A stretch of DNA of 64,000 bases from Auriscalpium vulgare (taxonomy: Eukaryota > Basidiomycota > Agaricomycetes > Russulales > Auriscalpiaceae): positions 558,001 through 622,000 of the forward strand of contig JAHBBC010000012.1 of the NCBI GenBank assembly GCA_019915015.1. The letters run 5' to 3'. The notes under the pieces were generated by a model. It was not told the origin of the DNA. It did not search any database and saw only the letters and a list, made by a program, of their open reading frames with translations. Positions 21,674 to 33,459 of this stretch are shown piece after piece (position 1 is the stretch's first letter; the number at the start of each line of letters is the position of its first letter). A program made the position numbers and the translations under genes.

Positions 21674-24220
21674 TTACGAACTGATGAATGTATTGTAGTC
21701 GGGGCAGAGTGCTTTCCAAGCATCTGATTGAGCGAACGTCAGTTGCGCTATTACAGTCACAGAGCCAGAAAACCTACCGGGTGCAGGATCCGCCGTCGTC
21801 ACATCACCGGTGTCCTCCGCAAACACGACCGCAAAGCCCCTAGAAGCCCCGTCATCAGCGTCAATCGCACCAAGCCCGGAAGACCAATGCGACGTACTCG
21901 TTGAGATGCCAATCGATGTGGCAGTGGAGGAACCACGGGCCAGGGTTGTCGGTGACGAACCGGATGGTCGTCTGGTCGGTGGTCGTCGTGCCGGTACTAA
22001 CGACGTCGCGGATGATAGGGTTATCCCAGTTGTACGTCGCGTTGCCGGCGCTGCGGACGACGTAGAAGGTGTGCTGCGCACGATGAAAGGCTGGATGAGC
22101 CACGTGCGGAATGAACGAACATCAAGTACTTACTCCGTGCAGGTGGAGGGGATGCTGCACACGTTTATGAGCTTTCAGGTATGCTGAGAGATGAGAGGAA
22201 GGGAGGACGCACGGGACCGCCCGGGGCACCGCCGGGAATGGTAATCTCGACAACTTTGTTCGGCTGGAGGCTGTATATGCTGCCCGACGGAAGGAGATCG
22301 CTCGCGTTCGAAGCGCCGCTGAGAATCTGGAGCAGCACGGGGACGCTCGGAGGGGTGAAAGTTTGATTGTTCACATAGAATAAGCCATTGACCTAACACA
22401 GCGGTGAGCCACCCCAAGCATGGAGATGAGACAGGCACGTACATTGGTGACAGCCAAGTTGATGTTGATGTCCGCTCCACCAGGGGTGGGGTCTCCCGGC
22501 TGTAAAGGAAGACAATCTGAATTAGAACACTCAAATGATAGGGGTACCAATACGAAATGCGCACCACTGGCGAGGCAACCAGAGGCTACAGAGTGAAACA
22601 TCAGCCTTCGTTCAAGGATACAGTGGCAGCAGGACACTCGTACGTGCAAGTTCGTCTCGACCAGAGCAAGGGGGCTCGTCGGCGCGGACGTAGTGGGGTC
22701 CGTCACATTGGCTCCGTCATAACGCAGGATTGCGGAGTTTAAGCCGCCCGTGGTTGAGCCGCGCGCGGGAATGGAGCGAATCCCTGTATGAAACGATCAG
22801 TAAAGCTCTGAATCAATGACCAAGTGGAGAGCGAACTGACAGTAGTTGTCAGGAGATTGGTTGGCGTTGAGCTGTTAATGCCATATCACTACGTGATCGA
22901 AGCTAGCGTAAAAAGGTGCGTACCACAACAGAGTACCTCTGACCTATTGGCGTAGAAAAATTCGGCATCAGCAAGCCGAACAACCGAATGAACGAGGACT
23001 CATACCCGCGAGAATCTGAAGCGTGTCCACGACGAGGGGCTGCGTGCTCACTCCGTCCGCCTCAATGATGGTCAGCTGATGGCCGTCGATCGAAAACACG
23101 AAGTACGAGTCACAGGCGATGTTGACAACGCGGAAGCGATACCTGTGACCCATGTCAGTACAACACATACCATCAACATAGCACAAGGCGCAGCTCCGCC
23201 GCAGCCTTTCGTGCCGACACAACGCCCAACGCGGAGAAACTCACCGTTTTCCTGCCGTAACGCCGACCACCGCAAGATCGGGGTTGGTTGTGGCACCAGA
23301 GTAACGCCCAATACCGTTGATCAGCCCAGAAGTTGGCTGAGGGATCGACGGAGCATCGGTGGAGAGATAGTGGTACCTGTTGGGCCAAAGTCTGTTTATA
23401 TTCTGACGACATCTATTCAGGAAACTTACCAGTCGGCAAGCGTAATCACGGTGGAATCTATCGAGAGTTTATTAGAAATCCGGCAGCCGACGTGTGATGT
23501 TCAGCCTTACCATCGTCCACATCGTAGAGAGATGCTTGCGGATCATTCGGATCGTACACGACAAACGGTCCGCGCAGGCCGTCGCAGTACTGATTTTTGA
23601 AGTGACTGTGATACCAATACGTCCCCTCAAAATTGAAAGTCAGAACATGATATGCGGGGAGATAGGTGCTGCGCTTACCGCTTGATCTGGGACGCTGAAA
23701 TCGTACAGATAAGAGTTGCCAGGGATGAGAGGGCACTGCGTCACGAAGGAAACACCGTCGGCGTAGTTAGTCGTCTTCTGGAAGAAGCCGTGCCAGTGCT
23801 GCATAACACAGACGGTGTGAGCTGAAGTCAGTAATGAAATGCAGCTAGTAGCCTACGATAGATGTTGCGAGGTCCATATCCGAGTCGGTCAAGTCATCGA
23901 AGACATTGAGTTGGAACTCGTCACCCTAGACAACGGACGCATGAGTCTGCATCTAATGTCACGACAGAAGAAAAAAAACCTACCATGTTCCCTTTGATCA
24001 AAGGAGCAGGGAAAACGCCGCCGGCGACAACAGTGCTATGGAAATAAAGTCAGCGAGCCCACGCCAGCACACGGACGTTAAGGGTGACCCACTCGCGAGA
24101 GAAACCATCGGGGGAAAGGACCGCGTTGGTGATGTGTATGTCGGCGCTGACAACGGCAGCGAGCGCAGAAGTAGAGAACGAGGTCAAAAAGAGAGCGAGG
24201 GAGGTGCCAGATGAAATCAT
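21674..24220 (-). CDS. Secreted laccase (multicopper oxidase), copy 2
   Basis: This is the inverted paralogue of laccase 1 with the same intron positions. The start ATG at 24220 opens a signal peptide ([12 protein letters not shown]) that differs from copy 1, while the mature protein is nearly the same. The four copper motifs are [25 protein letters not shown] and HCHIDWHL; Met or Phe at the axial type-1 position was not assessed. The exon ending in NLH, the short exon between, and the PGDPTPGG exon splice as in copy 1. It appears intact. The different N-terminus and promoter suggest that regulation may have diverged. Confidence 0.93.
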
Positions 24221-24285
24221 ATCGGGAATGCTGGAGACACAGAAAACGGGAATGCCGCTGAGGAAGGCATGACCCCGTCTCCGAG

Positions 24286-24294
24286 CCTTTTATG
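24286..24294 (-). promoter_or_regulatory. TATA-like box of laccase 2
   Basis: CATAAAAGG on the minus strand, 66 bp upstream of the laccase 2 start, at the same spacing as TATAAAAGG of laccase 1. Confidence 0.6.
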
Positions 24295-24299
24295 TTTCC

Positions 24300-26574
24300 C
24301 AGCTATGCACAGGGCTCGGCCTGATGCTCAGTCGGCCTGGCGCCAGACGGAAAGAGCGCCGTTTCCAGGATTTTGGTCGACTGCGGACGGTACGTTCTCT
24401 CCTTTCGAAGATCATCGAAAACAGTAGGAGAGAGCATCGAGAGAGTAATAATTATATGCGATGCAGCCGACCTGCTGCGACATCTCACCACAAAGCTCGC
24501 ACGGAGGGCTAAACATAGCGCTCACGAAGAGCGGGAAACTGGACGAGCAGGAGGTCAAGCAATTGCATAAGCAAGAAGCAGGATGCACCGCCTGGCGAAT
24601 TTGTTCCAGGGTTGATGCGGCTAGGACTTACAGCACCGTAGAAATACAAAGACGCACCGGATATGATATGACCGGCCTCGGGCGTGAGGGTGTTCGAGAG
24701 ATCGACGAGAGACAGCAGTTCGATTCGAGTCACCGGTCGCGGCGGAGCTCGAGACGGAGTCGCGTAGTTGAACGTCCGGCGGCCGCCGTTGCCGGCACGA
24801 CTGCTGCGGAGACACGGATCCTTACGACTTTCTCCGCAAACATCTCGTCACTATCATAGTCACTATCTCAGATATGTCTTCCGTGCAAGGTCGCTCGGAG
24901 ACTAGTAGTCACTGGAATCCGCTTTCACACGCGCTAATTCCCTGCCAGGCTTGTCTCTACGTCCGTACACTTGCTGAACTAGTAGAGACTAGTAGGTGCG
25001 ATTTTCTCATCTTGTCCGTATGAGCTCCGCGGAATGATGAGTACGTTCCTTGTAGAGAGCACAAACGGCATCTGTGGATTGTACGTTTCCGATAGCCCTG
25101 AATACTATCGACATCACCAACCCTGCTTCGCACGCTTGATCTCAAATGAGATTCAAGGCATGCCCGCAGCCCGAACGCTGTTCTATTCCAACACGGGTCA
25201 GGATGTCTCCTTGCATCCCACTCAAGGCCCGCACACCAAACCAAATGGCCTAGCGAAGTGACTGGGGCCGTGCCGCTGTGGTCTTTCCTCGAGCTCGTCT
25301 ACCTGCAGTCTCGTCCTCCAAGATTCTCGCTGAGGCGAGGCCCTTACCGGCGGTCGGAGCGGGATCGCACGCGGACAGTTTGCTGATCCGTGCTCACGCA
25401 GCCGGCGGCATACGGCAGCCAGCGACTCGGGGCCGTGAGCTCACTCAGCCTTCAGGTTCGCTCTTTCCGCGCACAGGGAATAAACTTTTCGCCGGCAAAC
25501 ATCAATCTAGATCTTTGTCGCTGTCACTCCTGTGCCTTTACGGCTGTCTCAGTGGGCCCGCGTAGGCTTCCGTGGCCCGCGAAACCCGTACCTTGGCCCG
25601 GGCGCGTTTCGTCGAGCCGACCGACGCACTGGGAAGCATACTGCAGTAAGTAGTAGTAGCCTGATTACGAATCTCAAGGCGGGAAATTATTGGCCCATCG
25701 GCCACGCGCATGGTTTCTTCAAAGCCTGGTGAGCATTCAGTGGTTCCGCCCAGAGAAGCAGCGGCACAGGCTCATCGCGTAGCAGTTCTCAGAGCCTCGG
25801 CCATCCCGTTACTGAGCGTCATCAATCGCTAACGAAGTTACGAGACAACCCAATCAACAGGAACAAGATGCCCGCCTCACGGTTCCGGTTCCCTCACGGA
25901 GCTATATCTTTGGCGAACCGCAGTCAGGGACTCAGGGATAGAAGTGCCTGCACGGAAGGCTTTCGAAGCCTCTGTTAGCCTGGCACGGCTGGGGCCTGCG
26001 GCCTATCTCCTGCGGAACGACCGCTGTCTGCGTAATGTCGGCACCGGCGGAGACCAGCCGTTGTTCTCCGTTGTTCCGCCAGACGTTCTTGCCTTCAATT
26101 ACGCGCCGCAGTCAATTCAGCGAGGCGTTCCCCGTTCTCGTGCGAATGCGCAGCAGTAGAGACCCTGACGGCTTCTTGACAACAATGGCTTGTTTGACGA
26201 TGCAACGCGATTACAATGACTGTGTCCGATATTCAAGGATGGTATGGCAATCCAGATGAACGGCGATAAATCCTGGCCCAGCTCGAAGTCTTCAGCTGGC
26301 CCTGCGGCACCGTCACGGACACCTCGCCGCCGACGCGCGCGCGTCGATGGGACGTAGTAATCGCTGATCGTGCTGCGGACTTGAGTGTGAGCCGGCCGCT
26401 TGACTACCAAGAAGCGCGCGCATGATAAGCCGCACCATCATCGCAGGAGACAGGCGCATAGTAGGGTACGCCATTGCCCAGTTGCGCATAGAGTCAATTT
26501 CAACGTAGCTAGAGTAGCGCAGGCAATAAGTCGGCGTCGACGTCAGCAAGATGAGTCGTTGGAGACTGCTAGGC
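24300..26574. other. Gene-poor region upstream of laccase 2
   Basis: About 2.3 kb in which only short shadow frames are seen. The single recognisable item is the 29-bp block at 24815-24843, identical to one upstream of laccase 1. The stretch 25300-26570 has gene-like base composition but no splice-supported frame. Confidence 0.4.
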
Positions 26575-27055
26575 CCTGGTAGAGAACGATCCATTGAAGT
26601 ATTATATGGATGTCCTAGAGTGTCTTAGTCGGGTTTGTGTGGCGGCTGAGCTTCTGGCGTAGAGTGGGCGGCGAGAGGGGGACGTGACATTGTTGAGAGG
26701 TTTTAGGGCTTCATTGCGAAGTGGCAACTAAAAAAGCAGCACGTCGGCATGTTATCTGTGGGCAAGAATGAGTATACATGAATTTACAGAAAGTGCTTTA
26801 GATGCGCCGATGACATGTTCGTCGAGGGTGGTAGCCCAACATGCAGTTCTGAGTTCAGGATTCCAGGAAAATGAGTCGTGTCAGATATATTTCAGTCGGC
26901 CGTCGCGCCCGACGGCCGCTCGGTAGACGCTTTCATTTGACGGCGTCTTGCAAGCCTACAAATTCAAGAAAGCCACGATCCTGCCAATTGAATGCATGAG
27001 AATCACGCAGAACGCCTTTAAAATGGTTACCAGGATTGTTTCCATGTCTGGGGGA
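26575..27055. repeat. Direct repeat copy A (3' flank of LRR-type gene)
   Basis: About 480 bp closely similar to 28579-28891 plus 29833-29980 in the same orientation. The minus-strand frame near 26933-27030 (HAFNWQDRG, LEFVGLQD) is preserved in the other copy, suggesting that part was once a terminal exon. Copy A holds the uninterrupted target site of the element found in copy B. Confidence 0.85.
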
Positions 27056-27107
27056 GGGGCGTGATAGCGACAAAGGTGATTTTACACAACTTGAGTTTTT
27101 CTCGATT

Positions 27108-28389
27108 CTACCACTTCCAATTCCCCCCGCTGACATCCTGGCGGATTACGGTCAGCTCATTGGTATGTTCAGCGGCGAAAGAACGGAACTCCTCCGAGTA
27201 AGCGTTGTTGTCCTCACGGCCTTCGTCCTTCAGGTACAGTTTGACACGCTCGGCCCTGGGCGAACGTGGGTCAGACACCATCGCTGTCAAGATGTCGACG
27301 GCTTGACCAGGGAAACACGCAAGTGTCTTCAGGTTGGGAAGGATGCGCGACGTAAAAACTAGACGCTGCTCGAAGACACTTGTTGGACCTTCCTGGTTGT
27401 ACTCGGCAAACAGCTCGTTGTCCTCCGATGGCCAGAGCCGTTTGCACCCCACCGCCTGGTCGATATCCAGGTGGAGAAGCCCTTCGTGTTTGCACAGGAA
27501 GGCTATGAAGTCCTCCGGTACGCACGTTGTGCCGTGCAATGTCAGTGACACTCGAGTTCAGGCCAGCGACCGCTCAGCACGCTTGGCCCAATGTTTGGCG
27601 GCGGATAGCCTTCTTGATACTCCATGTCAAAGTAGAGATGCAAAGTCTGACGCACGATTTCAATGAGCGCTTGCAGGATGGAAACGGATATTACACACCT
27701 CGAGCTGTGGACACCGTTGCGTCAGCATCGCCCCGAGGCGCGCCATCCCCGCCACAATCTCTAAGTGCCTCGTACACTCCGAGTCGGTCCCATATCGGAA
27801 ATGCTTCAAGTTCGATAGGTTGAAGAGCTGAGAATGTTGAGAGTTGTCATTTGGTGTCCTCGTGAGCGATAGTTCCAGCGACGAGACTTACCTCAGTACC
27901 CCAGATGTTGCCGCCTGCATCCTCAAGCACATCCACACGGCGCAGCTTTTTGCAAGATTCCGCCAGAACATGCCATAGCGTGGGACCGTCACGGTCTGCT
28001 GGCTCATAGCCATCGGATGCGACGAACTTGAAGGTCGTGAGATTCTTCGTATTCTTTAGTGCGTCGACTAAGCGTGGCGCAGAGTGCTCAAACTCGCTGT
28101 CGCTCCCAGTTAGTTCGGGATGGCAGTGGTGGCAGTCGCACCGCGGCTTGACGAGATCCGACGGTACTTCGTCGTTGGAGTGGGCACCGATGTCGAGGGA
28201 ACCGACAAGGCACGCAAGCTCAGGATTGTCAGAGAAAAAGGCCCAGACGCAATCGGTTCTTTCCCCACATTTGATGTTATATGGCGCGGCAGGACTTGAA
28301 GAGATGGTAAATTGGTCGGACATCGAGGAGGCGGACTCGGCGAAGTCTGCCTGACTCGCGTTGACGCTTGGAAGTCGGGTGAGCAGCAT
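27108..28389 (-). pseudogene. F-box/LRR-type hypothetical protein, probably frameshifted
   Basis: The first exon 28389-27892 and the second starting at 27827 give a Leu-rich protein of the kind often found behind an F-box in basidiomycetes (blocks such as LKHFRYG, CPQLE, LTLHGTTCVPEDFIAFLCKHEGLLHLDID, LPNLKTLACFPG). No F-box is visible at the N-terminus, which starts MLLTRLPSV. Between the second exon and the segment beginning VSLTLHG near 27548 the frame changes by one base, with a stop in each alternative frame. No clean intron rescues it, though a short one using a weak donor cannot be excluded. It lies between two copies of a direct repeat. Confidence 0.5.
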
Positions 28390-28578
28390 GTTGATCGGGT
28401 TTAAGAACGAAAGAACCTCATATTTGCAGAGGCCCTTATATATGAGAGGCAGGCCAGATTACAGGCAACTGTAGCACACCACGTCTGCGCGGGGCGTAGG
28501 AGATGATGCTGTTCCGAATTCGGATTCGGCGACGTTGAAGTCGCCTCGGCAATTCCCGACCCGGCTACAGTATGGCAA

Positions 28579-28891
28579 CCTGGTAGAGAACGATCCATTG
28601 AAGTATTATATGGATGTCCTAAAATGTCATAATCGAGTGTGTGTGTGGCGGTTGAGCTTCTGGCGCAGAGGGAGCGGCGAGAGGGGGACATCTTGTTGAG
28701 AGAATTTAGTGCTTCATTGCGAAGTGGCAACGAAAAGCGCAGGACGTCGGCATGTTATCTGTGGGCAAGAATGAGTATTTACAGAAAGTGATTTGGATGC
28801 GCCGACGTCGAGGGTGGTAGCCCAACATGTAGTTCTCAATTCAATTTCCAGGAAAATGAGTCGTGTCAAATATTCAGTCGGCCGTCGCGCC
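28579..28891. repeat. Direct repeat copy B, left part
   Basis: Matches 26575-26905. The similarity stops exactly at the 8-bp duplication GTCGCGCC (28884-28891), where an inserted element begins, and resumes at 29833. Confidence 0.88.
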
Positions 28892-29832
28892 GAGAGCGTG
28901 CCGTCCTCTGGGACGATCGATCGCGGCGGGTCGCGACCGCGGCCGCATTGGGTGAAACCCAACTGTGGGGTTGTGTCGTGAGAACGAGAGCATTAGTTCC
29001 CACCGTACCGCCAGCCTCTGTACCCCTTGCATTGGCAACAACGCCAATGCACTCGATCTGAGTAATGCTATCTATCGTGCTCATCTGCCACAGCCTGAGT
29101 CTCCTTGAGCGCTGCACTCCCAATACACTCTTAATACCTCAGGCCGCTCGACCGCGTGACACTGACGTGTCTGTGGTTATCATTAATATATTGGGATATC
29201 ACGCGTTGACGCGTCGCTCAGCGCGTCGCGCTCTCCTTTAGTTTCTGTCGCCCCAGATGTCTTTCTACACCGGTAAGCGAGCTCATGAGGGCCTGAAGCC
29301 CTTGAGACTGAACCCGCCCACGCCGCTTGTCCGTGCCGTGCCGCGAGGCGCGAGCCGGTCTCCGAATACCTGCCCGTTTAGGATGTCGATCGGCGCGGGC
29401 GCAGTGAGTAATAGCGCTGCAGCGTCCGACCAGACGCACTGACCTTCTTTGCGTGCAGAGAGCTTGATGCAGTCCACATCGCCTCGGACACGAACCAGCG
29501 TGCTCGGCCGCGGGAGGGGTGGCCACCTCTGGTGATGACAGCGGACGAGTGGCAGACGGCATGTCGGCAGTCGGGTCACGCGGTCACGCATCCGTCGACG
29601 GAGCAGTTTGCAAAGAGCGAGTGACACGAACATCGTTCAGGATAATGAGAATGTACGTGCGTGATACATACAGCCTACAGAGGGTGTCTAAGGGGCGAGT
29701 AATACATTGAATGAGTGACCGGGCAATGGGCAATGGACACCACCGACGCGCTGCCCCTACAGTGGGGTTTACCGCATGCGGTCGCGGACGCGTCCGGCCG
29801 CGATCGGTTGTCCCAGAGGACGGCACGTTCTG
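28892..29832. mobile_element. 941-bp non-autonomous hAT-like element
   Basis: The insert is bounded by the 8-bp target duplication GTCGCGCC at 28884-28891 and 29833-29840. Its ends form imperfect inverted repeats of about 85 bp (left 28892-28980, right 29745-29832) that share GTGCCGTCCTCTGGGAC. The right end reads CAGAACGTGCC, close to the hAT terminal style. The sister repeat at about 26890-26906 carries a single GTCGCGCC with no insert, i.e. the empty site. An 8-bp duplication and inverted ends fit the hAT superfamily. Short frames inside (for example from 29256) show no transposase domain. Confidence 0.88.
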
Positions 29833-29980
29833 GTCGCGCCCGACGGCTGCTCGGTAGACGCCGTGCGTTTTGCAAGCCTACAATTTCAAGGAAGCTGCCA
29901 CGATCCTGCCAATTGAATGCATGAAACTCCCGCAGAACGCCTTTTGAATGGCTATCAGGATACCTTCCATGTCTGGGGGG
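29833..29980. repeat. Direct repeat copy B, right part
   Basis: Continuation of the repeat after the inserted element, matching 26898-27055. The minus-strand frame HAFNWQDRG...LEIVGLQN is conserved with copy A. Between 29981 and 30300 the minus strand also contains CPQLEAMCLP, suggesting a decayed second copy of the LRR-type gene. Confidence 0.8.
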
Positions 29981-30318
29981 GCTCACGATCAATCCGTGAG
30001 CACACTCATCCTGGCCCCTGGGACTGTTCCCTCCGCGTTTTCGCCCCGAACTTGGCAAGGAGGCGGCGGACAAGTCAGAAAATAGCTCGGGCCTGCGCAA
30101 CGCTCGCGCATGAGGTCGCAAGTGGTATTCGTGCGCATCAATACCAGCTGCAGTAGCAACACTCAACTTGAAGCCCTGACCGCACCCGCCGCCGTAGCAG
30201 CTGCTAGAAGCACGGAACGTTGTGAGACTTGTGCTGCATGAGCGAGACTTTGCTGGTAAACACATAGCTTCCAGCTGTGGGCAAGTAGTGGGCAGATGCA
30301 AGACATTTCAGCTGAACA

Positions 30319-31207
30319 ATGACCAGCCTCGGCACAATCGGCGCCGGGGCGCCCGCCGGGCACCGTGACCCGACGGCCACGTCAATTTTGGCCAGCTCAA
30401 GCACTGCTCAAGCCTCTCTTTCTTCCAGCTCCACCGCTGCAAAGCCCCCGCCGACGACCAAGCTCTCGTCGCGCAAGACTCTGACCACTCACGAACGTTT
30501 ATGGGACGCTGGACTCAGTATGACGAAGTGCGTGTTCCCCGCATCGCTATCGGAGACGTGCTGATGCGCTGTGCGGGGCATCTAGGACGCCTATCGCCTG
30601 CCCGAAGGCATGAAGCGTGTGGGCTACGATGCCGACACGGGCAGGTACTTCTTTCGTGGCAAGGACGGCTCGCTGTGGGAGGGCGCAGAGGGCGCACAGT
30701 ACAGCGAGATGACCAAGGGTGCGCCCCGCTTGACGCGATGCTGCCTCCCTCTTGCCTTCGTGCTGACGTGTCCGCTCCCGCAGTGTCCGATGCGCCCGCT
30801 GGCATCGTGGACGCCAGCGACGACATCGACGACGTCGAGACGGGCCCCGTGCGTGCCGACGGCTACACATCGCTCTCCACCGACGCCGTAAGCGCGCGCG
30901 CCAGCTCCCCGCCCGCCCACGCTGACCGGCTGCACAGGTCCCGCGCACGGAGAACTCGTACCGCGTGCTGTTCCCGTTCTTTCTTATCATCATCGTCGTG
31001 CTCCTGCTCGTCTGGCGCCTCACGGGCACCACGCGGGCGTCGCACGCCTGCCCCGCGGGCAGCACTCCGTCGACAGTCGTCGCTGGCGACACGTGCTGGG
31101 ACATCGCGCAGGTGCACGGCTGCGCGCTGGATGCGCTGCTGGCGCTGAACCCGGCGCTGCGCTGCGAGCACCTGCGGCCGGGGGACAGGATTTGCGTGCC
31201 GGCGTAG
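30319..31207 (+). CDS. Membrane protein with C-terminal LysM domain
   Basis: Four exons: 30319 to about 30527, 30586-30718, 30784-30887 and 30938-31207, about 245 residues. The N-terminal half is Ser/Thr/Ala-rich; then comes MKRVGYDADTGRYFFRGKDGS, a conserved block in this fungal family, then a transmembrane helix (VLFPFFLIIIVVLLLVW), and finally one LysM domain (STVVAGDTCWDIAQ...LNPALRCEHLRPGDRICVPA). LysM binds N-acetylglucosamine polymers such as chitin. The expected topology is LysM outside the helix. The first splice is imperfect: the strongest donor (30528) leaves the wrong phase, so a weaker GTGTTC donor at 30532 or a sequence error is implied. Confidence 0.8.
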
Positions 31208-31515
31208 GACGGCGGGGAGAGTGTACTTTTATTCTGTATGATATCGCACTGACCGGCTGCATTGTGGACGGGTTCGTCGCATGTGTTCTGCGCATTATTT
31301 TTGATACCATTGTACAGTAGAGGGGACAATAATATTACTGGGACGGAGGCAAACGGAAGTATTTTGTGTGACGTCAGCCATATCAGCGCGCGGTCTCAGA
31401 CGGTCAGCTACATAAACTCGCACCGCGGTCTTACGTCCATCCCGCTCTCGTTTCCTCCCTCTCCCGCAGAGTATATTTTTCACATATCCTCCTCATTCTC
31501 CGACATACATCAGCA

Positions 31516-32307
31516 ATGGGCGGCGCTGTTCGGCTGGGGCATTCCCGTGAGTGTGAAGCCCGCATTCCAATCTGTATCACCGACTGATGAACCGCAGTCA
31601 CTCTCGGCTTTGTGATCTTCTTCTCCATCATCACGGTAAGTCCAATTCGACCACCTCAGCTGTCGTGCACCCATTCGGTGGATTTGTCTAGCTGAGCATC
31701 TCTGCATGGCTATCGTCGCGCTATTCGTCGCACCATAACTACATCAACACGTCGGAGCGCGACCGCGTGCGATTCCTGCTCTTCTGCTCCGTGTGGACGG
31801 TCGTGCTCGCGCCCGTCTTCCTTGTTACATTCCTCGTTGCGCCCGCCAGCATAGTTGCGAGCGTCGCCGCGCATGGCATATGGTGCGCTGCCCCCTCTGC
31901 CTAACCCCTGACAATGTCTCATTCCCTCTTGCGCGGCTGCAGGCTCTTCGTGACGTGGGTCTTTTGGCTATCCGGCGCCGCATCGCTTGCGCAGTCGATC
32001 GGCGGCCGCCTTAATTGCTCGTGAGCCCCCTTGTCGTCCTCCCGCGCCGGCACGCGCTGACCACGTGCTGTCCTGCATCAGTCGCCACTGGGTGTATTGC
32101 GGACAAATCAACGCCCTCGAGGCTTTCGCATGGATCATTTGGTGCGTGGCTTGCGCTGCTTTGTCAATCGGTTGACATGTCTGACCCGCGCTGTGCTCTG
32201 TTGACAGGGTGATTCTTACGTTCGCATTGGTTTTCGTGTTGATTTTGGGCAAGAAGACGCTCGGCCGGGGAGACGGCCCTCGCGGACCCCTTGTCGCTGC
32301 GGTCTGA
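31516..32307 (+). CDS. MARVEL-like four-helix membrane protein
   Basis: Six exons: 31516-31546, 31598-31635, 31692-31882, 31943-32020, 32082-32141 and 32209-32307, all phases consistent, about 165 residues. Four hydrophobic segments are visible: LTLGFVIFFSIITLSISAWL, LLFCSVWTVVLAPVFLVTFL, LFVTWVFWLSGAASLA and AWIIWVILTFALVFVLI. The GxVxxxSIxxLSISAWL opening is typical of fungal MARVEL-domain proteins of the plasma membrane. It has a short basic C-terminus. No function beyond membrane association can be assigned. Confidence 0.85.
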
Positions 32308-33307
32308 TCTCTCTTTGATCGCGAATTGCATGCATTTGTATTATTAGAAAATATCTACTCGGCTGTCGTCGGGCGTTCTTGTTTTACCTCTCCTACTCTT
32401 GCTTTGTCTTCCATGTGTATTCCATGATCCTTGTTCAAATCCCCACTACTATCCATTGTTTTCTGCTGTTCTGTAACTGTAGCACAAGCGACGCGTCAAT
32501 ACAAAGCGTTGGAGCGTAGCAGTGCATGGTCAAGGTTTCACTCGGAGGTTGCCGGAGCGGTTCCCACGGCTGCTTTCCGGTGCACGCGCAGTTCAAGTTC
32601 ACTCGCACCCGTCTGCTGCGAGAGTTCGGTGCAATATTGTGCTGGTACAATCTCCCTGTGCCCCCCCACTTCAAGGATGCCCCGAGTGGGTAATCCACCG
32701 CTACACGTCTCGCCACCGACGGCCACTGATCGCATTCAAACTCAGGCCCTCGGCAATCGGAATATTTGGGTGGCTAAATCTGCATTCCATCCCCGCCCAT
32801 CATCAAGCCACTGCACCGTGTAACGTCAGCCCCTCCGCTGGCCACCGGTAAGCACCCATCTCTCATCGATAATCACGTCTCATTCGAGGGCCACCGGCTG
32901 GACTTCCAGTGCAGAAACTCAGGCGGAAGCTCGTCGGGCTACGCGTCCCCCATCGGACTTGGAATTTCCGCTTTGTGTTTCTGTTATTCTCCATCTGTCC
33001 GCTGTTCTATTATACTGCGCTCGGGCCCTCGTCCCCTAGCTACTGTCTCCCCCAGCGCACCAAACAGCGGTGCAACCTCAGGCTTGTGCGCATGCGATAT
33101 CGCGGCCGACAACAAGGGCGGGGTCGTGCTGTGCAGCGACGGTATTATGCGCGGGAGGGGTTATCAGGCGCGCTAGTGGTGGCTTGCCTCGTGTCTCTAG
33201 GCAGCGCTGGTGCCGCCTGTGCACCAGGGGAGACGCTTTGACCTTCCGGCTGCTCGGCGCTGCGGCACTCGTCGCCGGATATGGACTTCGCGATGTGGGT
33301 CCAGGCG
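32308..33307. other. Intergenic region
   Basis: About 1 kb without a supported gene. The distal part is the promoter of the gene starting at 33460; several pyrimidine-rich runs precede its start codon. Confidence 0.5.
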
Positions 33308-33315
33308 TATATAAG
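33308..33315 (+). promoter_or_regulatory. TATA box of the 33460 gene
   Basis: TATATAAG lies about 150 bp upstream of the ATG, followed by a long C/T-rich leader. Confidence 0.55.
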
Positions 33316-33459
33316 TCGTGGGCCGCCTGCTTGACCGGCCGTTATACTCACCCCCCACGCCCATCTTGCCACTATCTGCACTCTCGCCTGCTCCCCCCCC
33401 CGCATCTGCACACCGCGTCCGCACTTGACGGGGCATTCTCTCCCCATCCGCCGGACACA

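Noticed and set aside
25278..25653. Overlapping 80-95 residue open frames upstream of laccase 2
   Set aside because: No splice sites, start context or family features; GC-rich sequence gives frames of this size by chance.
30547..31329. 260-residue minus-strand open frame
   Set aside because: Antisense to the LysM gene; no family motif.
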